Positions 44,677-56,321 of a DNA stretch of 64,000 nucleotides are shown here, in pieces. Origin of the DNA: Lucinisca nassula (taxonomy: Eukaryota > Mollusca > Bivalvia > Lucinida > Lucinidae); the NCBI GenBank assembly GCA_963580285.1, contig OY757012.1:172257994-172321993 (forward strand), given 5' to 3'. The notes beneath the pieces are model-generated. The model saw only the letters and a program-made list of their open reading frames with translations. It searched no databases and was not told where the DNA came from. The position numbers and the translations under genes are program-made. The first letter of the stretch is position 1. The number at the start of each line of letters is the position of its first letter.

Positions 44677-45570
44677 AGAAGTGAAAGCAATATTCAGGAA
44701 TCGATACAATTACCACACAGTTCCCGTCAGCGGCTCTAAAGGTAAAGAAACACGGACTTGAACATCACGTGAACAAGTCCGTGAAATGAAGACCCCCCTA
44801 AACCCCACTTTATATAGAGAAAACTGGGGTTTACGGGGGTATTCATTATTTTTCTTATTTCTGCTCCAAGACATAGGTTGTGGGTACTCGTTAGAACCGC
44901 CTCAATGAGGCGGTTCTAACGAGCACCCACATCCTATGTTTTGAGTATTAATAAGAAAAATATGAAGGATTTTCATCAGGAAAGTAGCCAATTTGGAGAT
45001 ATGAAAAATGCCCTATGTCGTACGGGCGAGTTATCGTAATGATAGCTTATTCATAATGGAAACATCACAAGAGGGAAGTCGAAAGGACAGTTACTTTCCC
45101 ACAAAATTGACCAAATGGCTATCCAAAATGAAAAGATGTAAGCAATACAAACATGCAAAGGCGGACTATAACAACAGGAAACCAAGACAGAAGAATCGAC
45201 CAGGAACGGTCAATAAACAATAAACGTATTTCACTGGGTATGGGTGGGTGGGTGGCGGGGCTTAAATTGATTTGACGTTGCAACCATCCTCGCCACGTTT
45301 CTGCCGTGGTTTAAACGATACCTGTTCATTTCTGACGCATCTGCGAGAACATAAAAAAACATGTGACCACAGAGACGAACGAGACATGAGGACTTAACAT
45401 CATGAAATAACTGATATGCTGAAGCAAACGAAAAACCAGCAATTAGATTCCGGTGGGCCCGACCAGAGACAGAGCATTAGGTATCACCGACATAATCTAA
45501 ACATTTAAGTTATCCCTCACACTTGATCCTATATAGAATCTGACACCTAATCCGCCACCGTACAATTAAA
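44677..45570 (-). pseudogene. PLE 3' UTR copy with MITE insertion
   Basis: 'AGAAGTGAAAGCAATATTC' (end) to 'GGGCCCGACCAGAGACAGAG' and 'TACAATTAAAGAGGG' (ORF C-terminus side). Interrupted by the subfamily B MITE at 44764-45040. Confidence 0.8.
44764..45040 (-). mobile_element. Hairpin-core MITE (subfamily B)
   Basis: Reverse of the element at 30208: 'ATCACGTGAACAAGTCCGT' to 'GGGCGAGTTATCGTAAT'. The hairpin at about 44862-44955 has 'GACATAGGTTGTGGG' arms. Confidence 0.9.
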
Positions 45571-45595
45571 GAGGGATATATATATATGCAAAAGA

Positions 45596-45929
45596 GAAGT
45601 GAAGGCAATGATCGATACAATACCCCACATCTCCCATCAGAGACACCAAAGGGAAAGAAGCAAGAACATGATATAACTTAACCCTTAGGCTAATGAAAAC
45701 GTCACAAACGGAAAGTGAAAAGACGGTTCCTTTCCCTCAAAATGATCATACGGAATCCGAATGAAAAGATATAAGCATAAAACACACCAGTAAAGTCGAA
45801 CTATAATAATAATATACCGCGACAGAAGAACCGCCCTAGAACAGTCAGTAAAACGTATTTCACACGGGGCTTAAATCGATTTTACATTGCCGCGACCCTC
45901 GCCCTTTGTTCTGTCGTGGTTTAGACTAT
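45596..45929 (-). repeat. PLE 3' tail
   Basis: 'AGTGAAGGCAATGATCGAT' through 'CAGAGACACCAAAGGG' to 'CCCTCGCCCTTTGTTCTGTC'. Confidence 0.8.
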
Positions 45930-46190
45930 AAGAATCTTATATGGGTGTGAGGGGTGGATTGAAAAATCCGTCCCGAGGGACACTGTCCGGCATCACGAGG
46001 CTTGCCGAGTGATGCCGGACAGTGATCCCGAGGGACGGATTTTTCTGCCCACCCCTCAAACTCATATTGGATTCTTTTTCTTGCATACCTTCCATTTCTA
46101 TTGCGAATTTTTAATGCTGCTGTCACTTCGGTTACCGACGTCCGCCATTTTGTGATGACACAACAGGAATGTTAAGTGACGTCACGCATG
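45930..46190 (+). mobile_element. Foldback-like repeat with single hairpin
   Basis: Second copy of the element at 4304. The clean inverted repeat 45967-46050 has arms 'AAAATCCGTCCCGAGGGA' and 'TCCCGAGGGACGGATTTTT' around 'CACGAGGCTTGCCGAGTG'. Confidence 0.75.
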
Positions 46191-46344
46191 ACGACGCTGC
46201 GCATGAGGTTGTAATCAACCAGTGCACTTATCAAACACTAGATTATATTCGATTTAGGGTCGGAGCACTAGGGTCAGAACACAAATTTCTATCCCAGGGT
46301 AAAATCACCGATTTCCTTGTCTGGTGTGCAAGAAAAATAAATCA

Positions 46345-46639
46345 ATTACGCAAACACACCTATACAAATACATTGCCACCTTTTATCGCCGAAAAATGAA
46401 AATGTTATGATGAAAAATTATGATATTTTTCTTAAAATAAGAAAGGCGTGTCTAACGAGGACCCACAATCTATATTTTAGAGCAGAAATAAGAAAAGATG
46501 AGGCGGTTCTAACGAGTACCCACAATCTATATTTTAGAGCAGAAATAAGAAAAATAAGCTATACCCCCGGAAACCCCAGTTTTAATATATAAAAGGGGGG
46601 TTCAAGTGGGTCAAAATTATATAGGCGTGTTTTCGTGAT
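46345..46639. mobile_element. Hairpin-core MITE with duplicated right arm
   Basis: Ends 'ATTACGCAAACACACCTAT' and 'ATAGGCGTGTTTTCGTGAT'. The centre has two direct copies of 'ACGAGKACCCACAATCTATA' instead of an inverted pair, so it can no longer form the hairpin. Confidence 0.85.
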
Positions 46640-46758
46640 TATTTGTTCAGTAAACATTAAGAATATATAAATCATTACTGCTACATCTCCAAGAACATAA
46701 AAAGCAAACGACCCCAGAGATTAGACAATGATGAGGACCCGACAGCAGGAAATAACTC

Positions 46759-47028
46759 ATTACGCAAACACGCCTATACAAATACATTGACACATTTATC
46801 GCCGAAAAAAGGAAAATTTTCAGATGAAAAATTGTGATATTTTTGCTCAAAATATAGATTCTGGGTACTCGTTAGAACCGCCTCATTGAGGCGGTTCTAA
46901 CGAGTACCAACAATGTATATCTCTGAGCAGAAATAAGAAAATTAAGGTTTACCCCTGCAAACCCCAGTTTTACTACATAAAAGTGGGGTTAGAGGGGGGT
47001 CAAAATTATATAGGCGTGTTTTCGTGAT
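46759..47028. mobile_element. Hairpin-core MITE
   Basis: Ends 'ATTACGCAAACACGCCTAT' and 'TATAGGCGTGTTTTCGTGAT'. The hairpin centre 'CTCATTGAG' is at about 46884. AT occurs on both sides of the insertion. Confidence 0.9.
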
Positions 47029-47129
47029 GTGCTGGAGCAAAAGAACTCCGGTGGGCCCGACCAGAGACAGAGGAGGTACAACCGACATTACCTAAAATTT
47101 TAAGTAAGCCATTACGCTGGAGGCGTCAC

Positions 47130-47483
47130 ATCACGAAAATACGCCTATATAATTTTGACCCCATTGAAACCTACTTTTATATAGTAAAACTGGGGTTTAC
47201 AGGGGTAAACCTCATTTTTCTTATTTCTGCTCTAAAATATAGAATTTGGGTACTCGATGAGGCGGTTCTAACGAGTACACAAAATCTTTATTTTGAGCAG
47301 AATTAAGAAAAACATTTCTGCTGGAAAATATAGTTTGTGGGTACTAAGGCGGTTCTAACGATTACCCAAAAGCTTTATTTTGAGCAGAAATAAGAAAAAA
47401 ACATCATAATTTTTCATCTTAAAATTTTCATTTTGTTCGGCAATAAAGGCTACAGTGTATTTGTATAGGCGTGTTTTCGTAAT
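47130..47483. mobile_element. Hairpin-core MITE, expanded core
   Basis: Ends 'ATCACGAAAATACGCCTAT' and 'TATAGGCGTGTTTTCGTAAT'. The centre has two decayed copies of the hairpin segment (about 47228-47300 and 47310-47396). Confidence 0.85.
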
Positions 47484-48067
47484 AAAGAATCTGGTACCTG
47501 ACCACTGGCATGCAATTAAAGATGGAAGCAAAGTTATCAACCGTGATTGTGTTAACCACAATGCATGCAATATGTTATATAACATTTAATGTGTACCCTA
47601 TCTTTTAATATCGAATAATGATATACGGCGAACGTGGGGGTACTGAAATCATTGCAAGCATACATTTTCTTAATTTATATACACAGTCACAACAGAATTC
47701 GGGTTTCGTAAGGCTTTTTGCAGACGAAATTTAAGTCAAACATTGAATTTCGTAACTAAATCACAATGACGTCTATAAAACTCATAGTTTATGATACCAA
47801 TAACCCTGATTAAGAAGTTTAGCAGTTCACGCTTTATTACGGGTGTTGAAGTCATTACATGATGAGACACTCTGGCAAATCGAATCAATTGCGAAATATT
47901 AAAACAATATGCGGCCAAGGAAGGAACATCACCATCCAGGAAAGGAACGCTTAAAATCTCAGAATAAAAACATCATCGCGTTCATCATTAAACTTATACA
48001 GGAAACAAACCCATCTACTATAGATAAATTTAAATCCCAAAACTGGTCTGTGGTATCAGAAGAATTC

Positions 48068-48323
48068 ATCACGAAAACACGCCTATATAATTTTGACCCC
48101 CCTTGAACCACACTTTTATATAGTAAAACTGGGGTTTCTGGGGGTATACCTTATTTTTCATATTTCTGCTCTAAAATATAGAAGCGGTGAGGCGGTTCTT
48201 GTGAGTGCCCACAATCTATATTTTGAGCAAAAATAAGAAAAATATCACAATTTATCAGCATAAAATGTTCATTTTTTCGGCGATAAAGGTGGCAATGTAT
48301 TTGTGTAGGCGTGTTTGCGTAAT
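48068..48323. mobile_element. Hairpin-core MITE
   Basis: Ends 'ATCACGAAAACACGCCTAT' and 'GTAGGCGTGTTTGCGTAAT'. The hairpin is partly lost at 48175-48215. Confidence 0.85.
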
Positions 48324-48492
48324 GTTGCTTTACATTACGATAACATACCCATGCGCTTAAACGACGTTGATGGCCCCAACTTCGAAAGGTTGGAGGGACA
48401 TATTGCTTCTTGGCGTCCGTGCGTGCTTGCGTACGGCCGTGCTTCCATTACACATTTTGATGCGTATCATAACTACTGAACCGTGCATGCTT

Positions 48493-48790
48493 TGATTGAT
48501 TGATTTGAGGCTTAACGTCCCCGTCAACACTGTAAAGGTCATTTTGGAGACGTTGCTTCCAATTTTGTTGGACGTTTACCCGACATTGAGATGAAATGAC
48601 ATCTCAAGCCCTGTCGCCCAATGAAACCAATAGGGATTATTAGCATGGACGGCCCGCCTCGCACCGCGGTTCCTGGACAGGCTTAGATCCTCTAAGCGGT
48701 TTACCAGTACTAGTGTGCGGGCCGATTCAGCTCTGCGTGGAAACATCATGCAGCCCATATATTTCTTCAAGCCCCTTTGGGCGGGGGCGT
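48493..48790 (-). repeat. SINE-A copy (full length)
   Basis: 'TGATTTGAGGCTTAACGTC' to 'AAGCCCCTTTGGGCGGGGG'. Belongs to the 'GCACCGCGGTTCCTGGACAG' subfamily. Confidence 0.88.
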
Positions 48791-49204
48791 TAACAGTGCA
48801 TGCTAGGGTTTCGAAAGTTTATATATGGATTTCTCATGAAAAAATTGACTGACGCCCCAGCAGGCACACGTCGCTAGGACAACGTCAAATCAACGTCGGT
48901 GCAACGTCATGACGTTGCACCGACGTTGATGTGACGTTGTATTAACGTCATGACGTTGTACCGACGTCGATGTGACGTCACTATTACGTCATGTGCCTGC
49001 TGGGGCATATCTTTTCCTGTCAGGATTATGCCCCTTTCCTGAGGCACGGCCCTTTGTGAAAAAAAAAAAAGATGGATGAAATTTCCAGGAAAATTGTTCG
49101 ACATTTATTGAGTCTAGGGCCTTGAAATCGAGTGAATGGATTGGTATTGATGAGTAGATGACCTGATTAACCTTTGATTAAATTCTGAAAAATACTAAAT
49201 GAGT
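48791..49204 (+). repeat. Degenerate ~330 bp repeat unit with foldback insertion
   Basis: 'GTGCATGCTAGGGTTTCG', 'CTCATGAAAAAATTGAC' and 'TTGATGAGTAGATGACC' are landmarks of the unit repeated at 49830-50580 and, in reverse, 55040-56880. Confidence 0.6.
48854..49006. mobile_element. Palindromic foldback MITE (GCCCCAGCAGGCACA ends)
   Basis: Perfect 14-15 bp terminal inverted repeats 'GCCCCAGCAGGCACA' / 'TGTGCCTGCTGGGGC' enclose alternating 'AACGTC/GACGTT' words that fold back on themselves around 48911-48920. 153 bp, non-coding. Superfamily unassigned. Confidence 0.85.
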
Positions 49205-49826
49205 TATGTAGCTTTGGCCTCAGATTCTATGACGGTTCCAGTGTAAAGGCTTATTGAGAATTAGAGAGATCTAATTCAAGGTAATGTTGGCTGATGCCTG
49301 ATTCTCTATCTCTGGTCGGGCCCATCGGAGTCTAACTGTTGGTTTTCTTTTGCTCCAGCATTTCAGTGGTTTCTTGCTGTCGAGTCCTCACCGTTGTTTC
49401 ATCTCTGTGGTTGTTTGATTATTTGTGCTCACGGAGATGCTGCACTGATGAGTTAGGAGGCCTTCATGCGGACTGAACAAATTATTTGTCTAAATCGCGA
49501 TGAAATAAGGGCGAGGATTGTGGCCACGTAAAATCGATTTAAGCCCCCCAGTGGAATTCGTTTCCGCTGGCCGTTCCAAGGCGGTTTTTCTGTCGCGATT
49601 TATTTTTGTTATGGTTTGTCTTGAGGTGTTTGTGTCGCTTGTGTTATTTTATTTTGGATAGTCTATTGGCCATTTTGTGGGAAAGTAACTGTCCTTTTGG
49701 CTTTCCGCTGTTGGTGTTTTCATTAGGTCTGTTATTGCATGTTTGTGTTTCTTTCCCTTTGGTGTCTCTGATGGGAGCTATGGGTTGATTGTATCGATTC
49801 CTGATCATTGCCTCTACTTCTATATT
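49205..49826 (+). repeat. PLE pseudo-LTR copy
   Basis: 'GGCCTCAGATTCTATGACG' to 'ATTGCCTCTACTTCTAT'. Contains CTGATGA at 49445-49451 with the same downstream hammerhead-like layout, though stem I is weakened. Confidence 0.88.
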
Positions 49827-49914
49827 GTAACATCGAATATTTGAACCTTGCCTGCTTTTTTATGCATAGCATAACTTTTGAACCATGCAGGCTAGGGTTT
49901 TGAAATTTCATATA

Positions 49915-50260
49915 CAGTCGAACTTCGATGGCACGAACCCCTTTGGGACCATGAAAATTTGTTCGAGACAGGGGATGTTCGAGCCACTGAGATGACTTCC
50001 AGGATGCATAACGAGATACTTAAGGACATATTTTCGGAGTTCTGTAATGAAAATGTATGCTGTGTGTACTCATTAGAATCGCCTCATCGAGGCGATTCTA
50101 ATGAGTACACACAGCATACATTTACAAGATAAAAGACAAAAATCTCCTTATTTATCCCGCGCTATTTCTTTTGTAGAGGATTTCGCTAGGGACTCAAGAA
50201 TCGGTTCTACTCATCCATGGTACGCGAGCCATCAGTGTTCGAGCCATCGAAGTTCTACTG
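49915..50260. mobile_element. pogo/Tigger-like MITE 1 with central hairpin
   Basis: Flanked by TA (49913-49914, 50261-50262). Ends 'CAGTCGAACTTCGATGGCAC' and 'GAGCCATCGAAGTTCTACTG' are inverted and of the CAGT...AACTTCGATGGCTCGAA type typical of Tigger/pogo. A 67 bp near-perfect palindrome is at 50054-50120. 346 bp, non-coding. Confidence 0.88.
50054..50120. repeat. 67 bp hairpin at the core of Tigger-like MITE 1
   Basis: 'TGTATGCTGTGTGTACTC' pairs with 'GAGTACACACAGCATACA', and the tip is 'ATCGCCTCATCGAGGCGAT'. Confidence 0.95.
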
Positions 50261-50609
50261 TATTACTCATGAAAAAATAACTTGCGCGTATTTTCCCGCC
50301 AGGTTTATGCCCCTTTCCAGAGTTATGGCCCTTTGAAAAAGTATGAATAAAATAGTGTCAGCAACATTTCTCACATAATATTGAAGCTAGAGCCTTGACA
50401 CCTGGTGAATATATTGGTATTGATGTGAAGATCATCTGAATAACTCATGAATAAATTTTGAAAAAGACTTCATGAATTATGACCTTTTTAACGTTGTTTA
50501 TTTATAAATTGCATGCTTTTTGCTGCATATAATAACTTTTGAACCACGCTTGCTAAAGCTTGGGAATTTCATATATGGATTCCTCAGGAAAAATAGCTGT
50601 CAGATTGGT

Positions 50610-50875
50610 TTCACTGACCATTCCAAGGCGGTTCTTCTGTCGCGGTTTATTTTTGTTATGGTTTGTCTTTGAGTTTGTGTATCGCTTATATTATTTTGTT
50701 TTAGATAGCCTATTGGCCATTTTGTGGGAAAGTAACTGTCCTTTTGGGTTTCCGCTATTGATGTTTCGTTGGGTCTAGTTGTTTCATGTTTGTGCTTCCT
50801 TCCCTTTTGGTGTCACTGATGGGAGTTGTGGGTTAACTGTATCGATTCCTGATCATTGCCTTCAGTTCTGTTTTA
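50610..50875 (+). repeat. PLE 3' tail
   Basis: 'TGACCATTCCAAGGCGGTTC' to 'ATTGCCTTCAGTTCTGTTTT'. Confidence 0.85.
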
Positions 50876-50948
50876 TTCAGTATCATCATAATTATACCCC
50901 TTTTCTGAGTTATTTTCCTTTGAAGAAATCAATCAATCAAGCAAAATA

Positions 50949-51294
50949 CAGTAGAACTTCGATGGCTCGAACACCGATGGCTCGTTTACCATGGAAGTGT
51001 CGAACCCATTCTTGAGCCGCTAGCGAAATCCTCTACATAAGAAATAGTGGGGGATAATTACGGAGATTTTAGTCTTTAATCTTGCAAATGTATGCTGTGT
51101 GTACTCATTAGAATCGCCTCGATGAGGCGATTCTAATGAGTACACACAGCATACAAATTCATTATAGAACACCGAAAAGATGTCTAAAAGTATCTCGTTA
51201 TGCCTCCTGACAGCAACCTCAGTGGCTCGAACTACCCCTGTCTCGAACAGATTTTCGAGGTCCCAAAGGTGTTCGAGCCATTGAAGTTCGACTG
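50949..51294. mobile_element. pogo/Tigger-like MITE 2, inverted relative to MITE 1
   Basis: Flanked by TA (50947-50948, 51295-51296). Ends 'CAGTAGAACTTCGATGGCTC' and 'GAGCCATTGAAGTTCGACTG'. 346 bp, same length as MITE 1. Central hairpin at 51089-51155. Confidence 0.9.
51089..51155. repeat. 67 bp hairpin at the core of Tigger-like MITE 2
   Basis: Reverse complement of the hairpin at 50054-50120, arms intact. Confidence 0.95.
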
Positions 51295-51332
51295 TATTTC
51301 CAAACTATTTAAGCTAGAGCCTCGAAAGTTAA

Positions 51333-51551
51333 CCCATGCATTACCAGAACCCCTAAAGGGGTACTTGGCAAACAGTGCAGGCCCAGATCAGACGCCGCAG
51401 AACGCGGCGTCTGATCGGGGCCTCCACTGTTTGCTAAACGCTCAGTCATTTTCCAAATAAATTTTGATGAAAACACAACCTGACACCCCTAAATTTTGAA
51501 ATGGAGTCCTGCTATATATAAGGAGGAAGATTCCATTTGGTACAAAAAGGG
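51333..51551. mobile_element. piggyBac-like MITE, TTAA target site
   Basis: TTAA at 51329-51332 and 51552-51555. Ends 'CCCATGCATTACC' and 'GGTACAAAAAGGG'. An intact hairpin 'ATCAGACGCCGC' / 'GCGGCGTCTGAT' at 51387-51418. Confidence 0.88.
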
Positions 51552-51555
51552 TTAA

Positions 51556-52124
51556 AGTGTATGTAAGGTAATTGTATCGATTTCTGTTTATTGCCGTATC
51601 TACTATTTTTGTCATATATTTTACATTTCTTAGGACTAAGGTATTCTGACATGATTTATTTTGCCAAGAGTAAAGAAGATCAGATAATGTTTCTCCGACA
51701 TAGGCAATTTAGCTAAAGAACAACGTTTTTAAGAGCCAGTACAATGACGCTTATCATATCCTGCACACTTCAAAGGACCAATGTTAAGATGCTTTGATCA
51801 ATTATTATGTACAAAATCTGTAAATTCGAGATCTTCAACTGAAACGTTTCAAATACATGTATAGGGAAACCTTAGGTACTGCTTATCTGAAGAGCTGCAA
51901 CGACTTGAGTTATCCTAGTTTAAATTCATTGGGCAGGTGAAGGTATTAACCTCTGACAATAAATTAGCTAAATCACTTTTGGGACGATTGTTAACCAGTC
52001 GATTCAAATTTATTAAGCGCAGTAGCTTTTAAAAGCTCCAAACCACGTGGCCTTAACTGACTTGTGGGAAATTCAGATTCAAGGGCGAGGATTGTGGCTA
52101 CGTATAATCGCTTTAAGCCCAATA
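51556..52124. other. Intergenic, nothing recognised
   Basis: No gene or named repeat. Confidence 0.4.
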
Positions 52125-52500
52125 ACAGAAGTGAAGGCAGTGATCAGGAAGCGATACAATTAACCACATCAGAGACATCAAACGGAAAGAAACACACGTA
52201 TTAAATCACTAGACGCTAATGAAAACATCGATAACTCAATAACTGAAATGACCTATTGGCTATTCAAACCAGAAAGATATAAGCGATAGACACATTCCAG
52301 GACGAACTTTAACAAAAATAAACCGCGACAGAAAAGCCGCGAAAAGGTTAGCGAAAAGTACCCCACCAGTCGACGGGGGAGGGGGCAACAAATTTTACCC
52401 CACGCAACCGCCGCAATCCTCCCTCTTACTCCGTTGCGATTTGTCCAGACCGCATGAACATTTCCTTTCACAGCAGTGCAACATAAAACAAGAATGTCGG
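52125..52500 (-). repeat. PLE 3' tail and UTR
   Basis: 'AGTGAAGGCAGTGATCAGG' to 'CCGTTGCGATTTGTCCAGAC'. The stem I-like pair is GTTGC/GCAAC here, where the intact element has GTTGC/GCGAC. Confidence 0.8.
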
Positions 52501-52513
52501 TGAAACCGATGGA

Positions 52514-54970
52514 TGCTCCCCGAAGGTGCAATAGTCGGAACAGGAAACATTATCCTGATTAAAGAGCGGTATACTGTGTATACTCGCTGTACTTCAAAAT
52601 AGAGTATAACAAAACCTGTCGGTGGACAGATTAGCTTGCCTGATGGCACTGTCATACAAACATCAGTAACACAAAAGTCGGAATAAATGAAAGGAAGTGT
52701 ATCCAGGTACGATACCATATCCCAAGATCCTGGGTGGTAGTTTAGCGATATTAATTGGGTAAAACTGTTTAATACAAATTATTGAGAAAACCTCCTTTCG
52801 TTCACAGAGGCAATCCTCATAGGACTGTCTCCAGATATGGTTCCGTATTGGGTGCCTTTACATGCATATAAAATATCAGACGGGTTCGAACATGGATCTG
52901 ATCCTATCCCCTTGACTGTCAAAAAATGTCATTTTGACCATCTGCCAAGACTAGCTTCTTTCACTTTGATCCAATTTATCTGCAATTCTAATGTAGATGG
53001 ATGACTTGCGATTGTACATCCTTTTTAGCAGTATTTCAGTCATATCAGAATGATGAGAGGTTGATAATGAAAGGCTGTGTGCAATGGCACTCCGTTTACA
53101 GTTGGAAAGATTTCGGCCTCCAGCAAGTTTTTTTTAAAAATAGCCGCGGTGGCCTTGACCTTGAGTCAAGGACCCTGAAAGTCAAACTTGCTCGAGATAT
53201 TATCATACCCAACATTTGTGTGAAGTTATATTAAACTCCACCAGCAAATGACAAAGCTAGAGCGATGCCAAGTTTTTTTTTCTAAAAATAGCCGCAGTGA
53301 CCTTGACCGTGAGCCCAGGACCCTGAAAACCAAACTTGCTCGAGATATTATCATACCCAACATTTGTGTGAAATTATATTAAAATCCATCAATAAATGTA
53401 GGCACTAGAGCGATGACAAAGTTTTTTTTATAAAAATTAGCCACAATGACCTTTACCTGGGCCCAGGATCCTGAAAGTCGAACTTGCTCGAGATAATATT
53501 ATACCCAACATTTGTGTGAAGTTATATTAAAATCCAGCAGCAAATGACGACGCTAGAGCGATGATAATTTTTTTCTAAAAATAGGCACAGTAACCTTAAC
53601 CTTGAGCCCAGGACCGTGAAAGGCAAACATGCTCGAGATATTGTCATACCCACCATTTGTGTGAAATTATATTAAAATCCATCAATAAATGTAGGCACTA
53701 GAGCGATGACAATGTTTTTCTAAAAATCACCACAGCGACCTTTACCTTGACCCCAGGACCCGGAAAGTTGAACTTGCTCGAGATGTTACTATACCCAACA
53801 TTTGTGTGAAGTTATATTAAGATCCATCAATAAATGTAGGCACTAGAGCGATGACAAAGTTTTTTTTTCTTCTAAAAATAGCCACAATGACCTTTTTCTT
53901 GGACCCAGGATCCTGAAAGTCGAACTTGCTCGAGATAGTATTATACCCAACATTTGTGTGAAGTTATATTAAAATTCAGCAGCAAATGACGACGCTAGAG
54001 CGATTATATTTTTTTCTAAAAATAAGCACAGTGACCTTAACCTTGAGCCCAGGACCCTGAAAGTCAAACATGCTCGAGATATTATCATACCCACCATTTG
54101 TGTGAAATTATATTAAAATCCATCAATAAATGTAGGCACTAGAGCGATGACAATGTTTTTCTAAAAATAACCACAGTGATCTTTACCTGGACCCCAGGAC
54201 CCTGAAAGTTGAACTTGCTCGAGATGTTACTATACCCAACATTTGTGTGAAGTTATATTAAAATCCATCAGCAATTGACGACGCTAGACCGATGACAAAG
54301 ATCCTGAAAGTTTAACTTGCTCGAGATATTATCATACCCGACATTTGTGTGAAAGTATATTAAAATCCATCAATAAGTGTAGGCACTAGTCTAAGAGCGA
54401 AAACAAAGTTTTTCTAAAAATAGCCCCAGTTACATTGACCTTGAGCCCAGGACCCTGAAAGTCGAACATGTTCAAGATATTGTCATACCCAATATTTGTG
54501 TGAAGTTATATTAAAATCCATGAATAAATGTAGGCTCCTGAGTGATAACAATTTTTTTCTAAAAAATAGCCACAGTGACCTTTCACTGCAGCTTTAAACA
54601 AAGTACCATAACTCTGTGATAAATCATCTAACCAGAAAGCACGGATAATATGCGCATCCCCTATTACTGCTCAAGATTCCATTGAAGTTTCATAGAATTT
54701 CTGCAAGTAGTTGCTACGAATTCGCGAGGACACGAACAGTACCCTATATATGCAGAATTCATCAAAGTGTCATAACTGTTGGAAAAATCATCGAACAAAA
54801 ACACGCAGGTGATATGCGCATCCACCATCGATATGCGCATCCACCTTCGATACTTAATAGTCTCATGAAATGTCATTGAAATCCGACCAGTAGTTTCTGA
54901 GAATTCGCGTGGACAAGAGCGCGACGGACGCGCGGACGAAGCGGCGACTATATGCTCCCCCGAAATTCTT
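52514..54970 (-). mobile_element. TIR element with internal ~150 bp tandem repeats (copy 2, inverted)
   Basis: Same order as 38737-41153 but reverse: 'TGCTCCCCGAAG' (52514), unique region (52525-53110), about nine to ten units (53120-54590) with 'GCTCGAGATATTATCATACC' and 'AACATTTGTGTGAAGTTATA', and terminal 'GCTCCCCCGAAATTCTTCGG' at 54952-54975. A short direct duplication of 'GATATGCGCATCCACC' lies at about 54811-54845. Confidence 0.82.
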
Positions 54971-55273
54971 CGGGGAGGATAAAAAACACAGAGATGAAAC
55001 ACGGTAAGAACTCACCAGCAAGAACAAGTTGAAATGCTGGAGCATGAATCATTTTTCGGAATTTAGTTTAAAGTTAGTTACGTCATTAACTCATCGCTAC
55101 CAATGCATTCACCGACTTCCAAGGCTCTAGTTCCAACAGTATTTTGGATATTTTGCAGACCTTTTTTTTTCAAAGGGCCATAACTTTTGAAAATGGGTAT
55201 AATCCAGATGAGAAAAATGCACGTCAGCTATTGTTTTCATGAGGAATCCATATATGAAATTTAAAAACCTTAG

Positions 55274-55530
55274 TGGTTAGCGCGTTCGACTCATAATCGA
55301 GAGGTTGTGCGTTCGAATCCGCCACCGGTATCGAGGTGTGTCCTTGGGCAAGACACGTAATGACACTGCCCCACTCCACCCAGGTGTAAATGGGTAGCAG
55401 TGGTCTAAAAGCCACTGCCTCTCTCTCTCTCGCGCGCGTGAAAACACCCGGAATGAGTGTTCGAGAGCGATTCAATAAGCTTAAAGCTTTCATCGCAATC
55501 GAACTAAAATAAATTAGTATAAACTAAACT
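55274..55530 (+). mobile_element. tRNA-derived SINE with 10 bp TSD
   Basis: tRNA-like 'TGGTTAGCGCGTTCGACTC' and box B 'TGCGTTCGAATCC', then 'GTGTCCTTGGGCAAGACAC' and 'CCACTCCACCCAGGTGTAAA', the central domain of V-type SINEs (family memory). TSD AAAACCTTAG at 55264-55273 and 55531-55540. (CT)n tract at 55413-55430. Confidence 0.88.
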
Positions 55531-55696
55531 AAAACCTTAGCATACAGTGTTCCGAAGTAATACCTTGCACAAACAGCGTATCGGATAGACGAAAGACGAT
55601 CGCCCTCCAAGCAATATGCTCTTCCAACCTTTTCGAAGTTTTGGGTATTCTCACAAAAAAGTACATGTCAGCTATGTTTACATGAGAAATCCATAC

Positions 55697-55975
55697 ATCA
55701 CGGAAACACACCTATATAATTTTGACCCCCTTGAACCCCACTTTTATATAGTAAAACTGGAGTTTACAGGGGTAGACCTTATTTTTCTTATTTCTTCTCT
55801 AAAATATAGATTGTGGGTACCCGTTAGAACCGCTTTATCGAGGCGGTTCTAACGGGTACTCGCACTCTGTATTTTGGGCAGAAATAAGAAAAATATCACA
55901 ACTTTTCATCTTTAAATTTTCATTTTTTTCGGCGATAAAGGTTACAATGTATTTGTATAGGCGAGTTTTCGTAGT
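55697..55975. mobile_element. Hairpin-core MITE
   Basis: Ends 'ATCACGGAAACACACCTAT' and 'GTATAGGCGAGTTTTCGTAG'. Hairpin at about 55800-55875 with 'CCGTTAGAACCGC' / 'GCGGTTCTAACGG' arms. Confidence 0.9.
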
Positions 55976-56321
55976 GTATAAAACCCTCGAAAACATAGTT
56001 CTACAGTTTTGTGATACATCAGAGCATGCAATACACTTATGGCCAAATTTACTAAGGGTGATAACTCATTAGTACTTTTCAGAATTTGATCAGAAGTTAA
56101 ACAGGTCATCCACTTACCATTACCGATCAATTCATCATTTTTCAATGCTCTAGCTTCAATACTTCTTGAGCTATTATGCTGATAAGATTCAATCAGTGTT
56201 TTAAAGGGCAATAGCGCAGAAAAAGGATATAAACCGGATAGGAAAAAAAAATATGTATCAGCTATTTTCCATGCAAAATCAATATATGAAATTCAAAACC
56301 CTAGCTTACTTCTTAATAGAA

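Larger units (their letters stand above)
46640..48067 (-). pseudogene. Degraded PLE copy with two MITE insertions
   Basis: PLE sequence in 46640-46758 (UTR), 47029-47129 (3' UTR/stop region) and 47484-48067 (C-terminal coding: 'GCAATTAAAGATGGAAGC', 'ATAACCCTGATTAAGAAG'). Interrupted by MITEs at 46759-47028 and 47130-47483. Confidence 0.85.
49830..50600 (+). repeat. Degenerate ~330 bp repeat units
   Basis: 'GAACCATGCAGGCTAGGG', 'CATATATGGATTCCTCAGG', 'TTATGCCCCTTTCCAGAG' recur. Interrupted by the MITE at 49915-50260. Confidence 0.65.
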
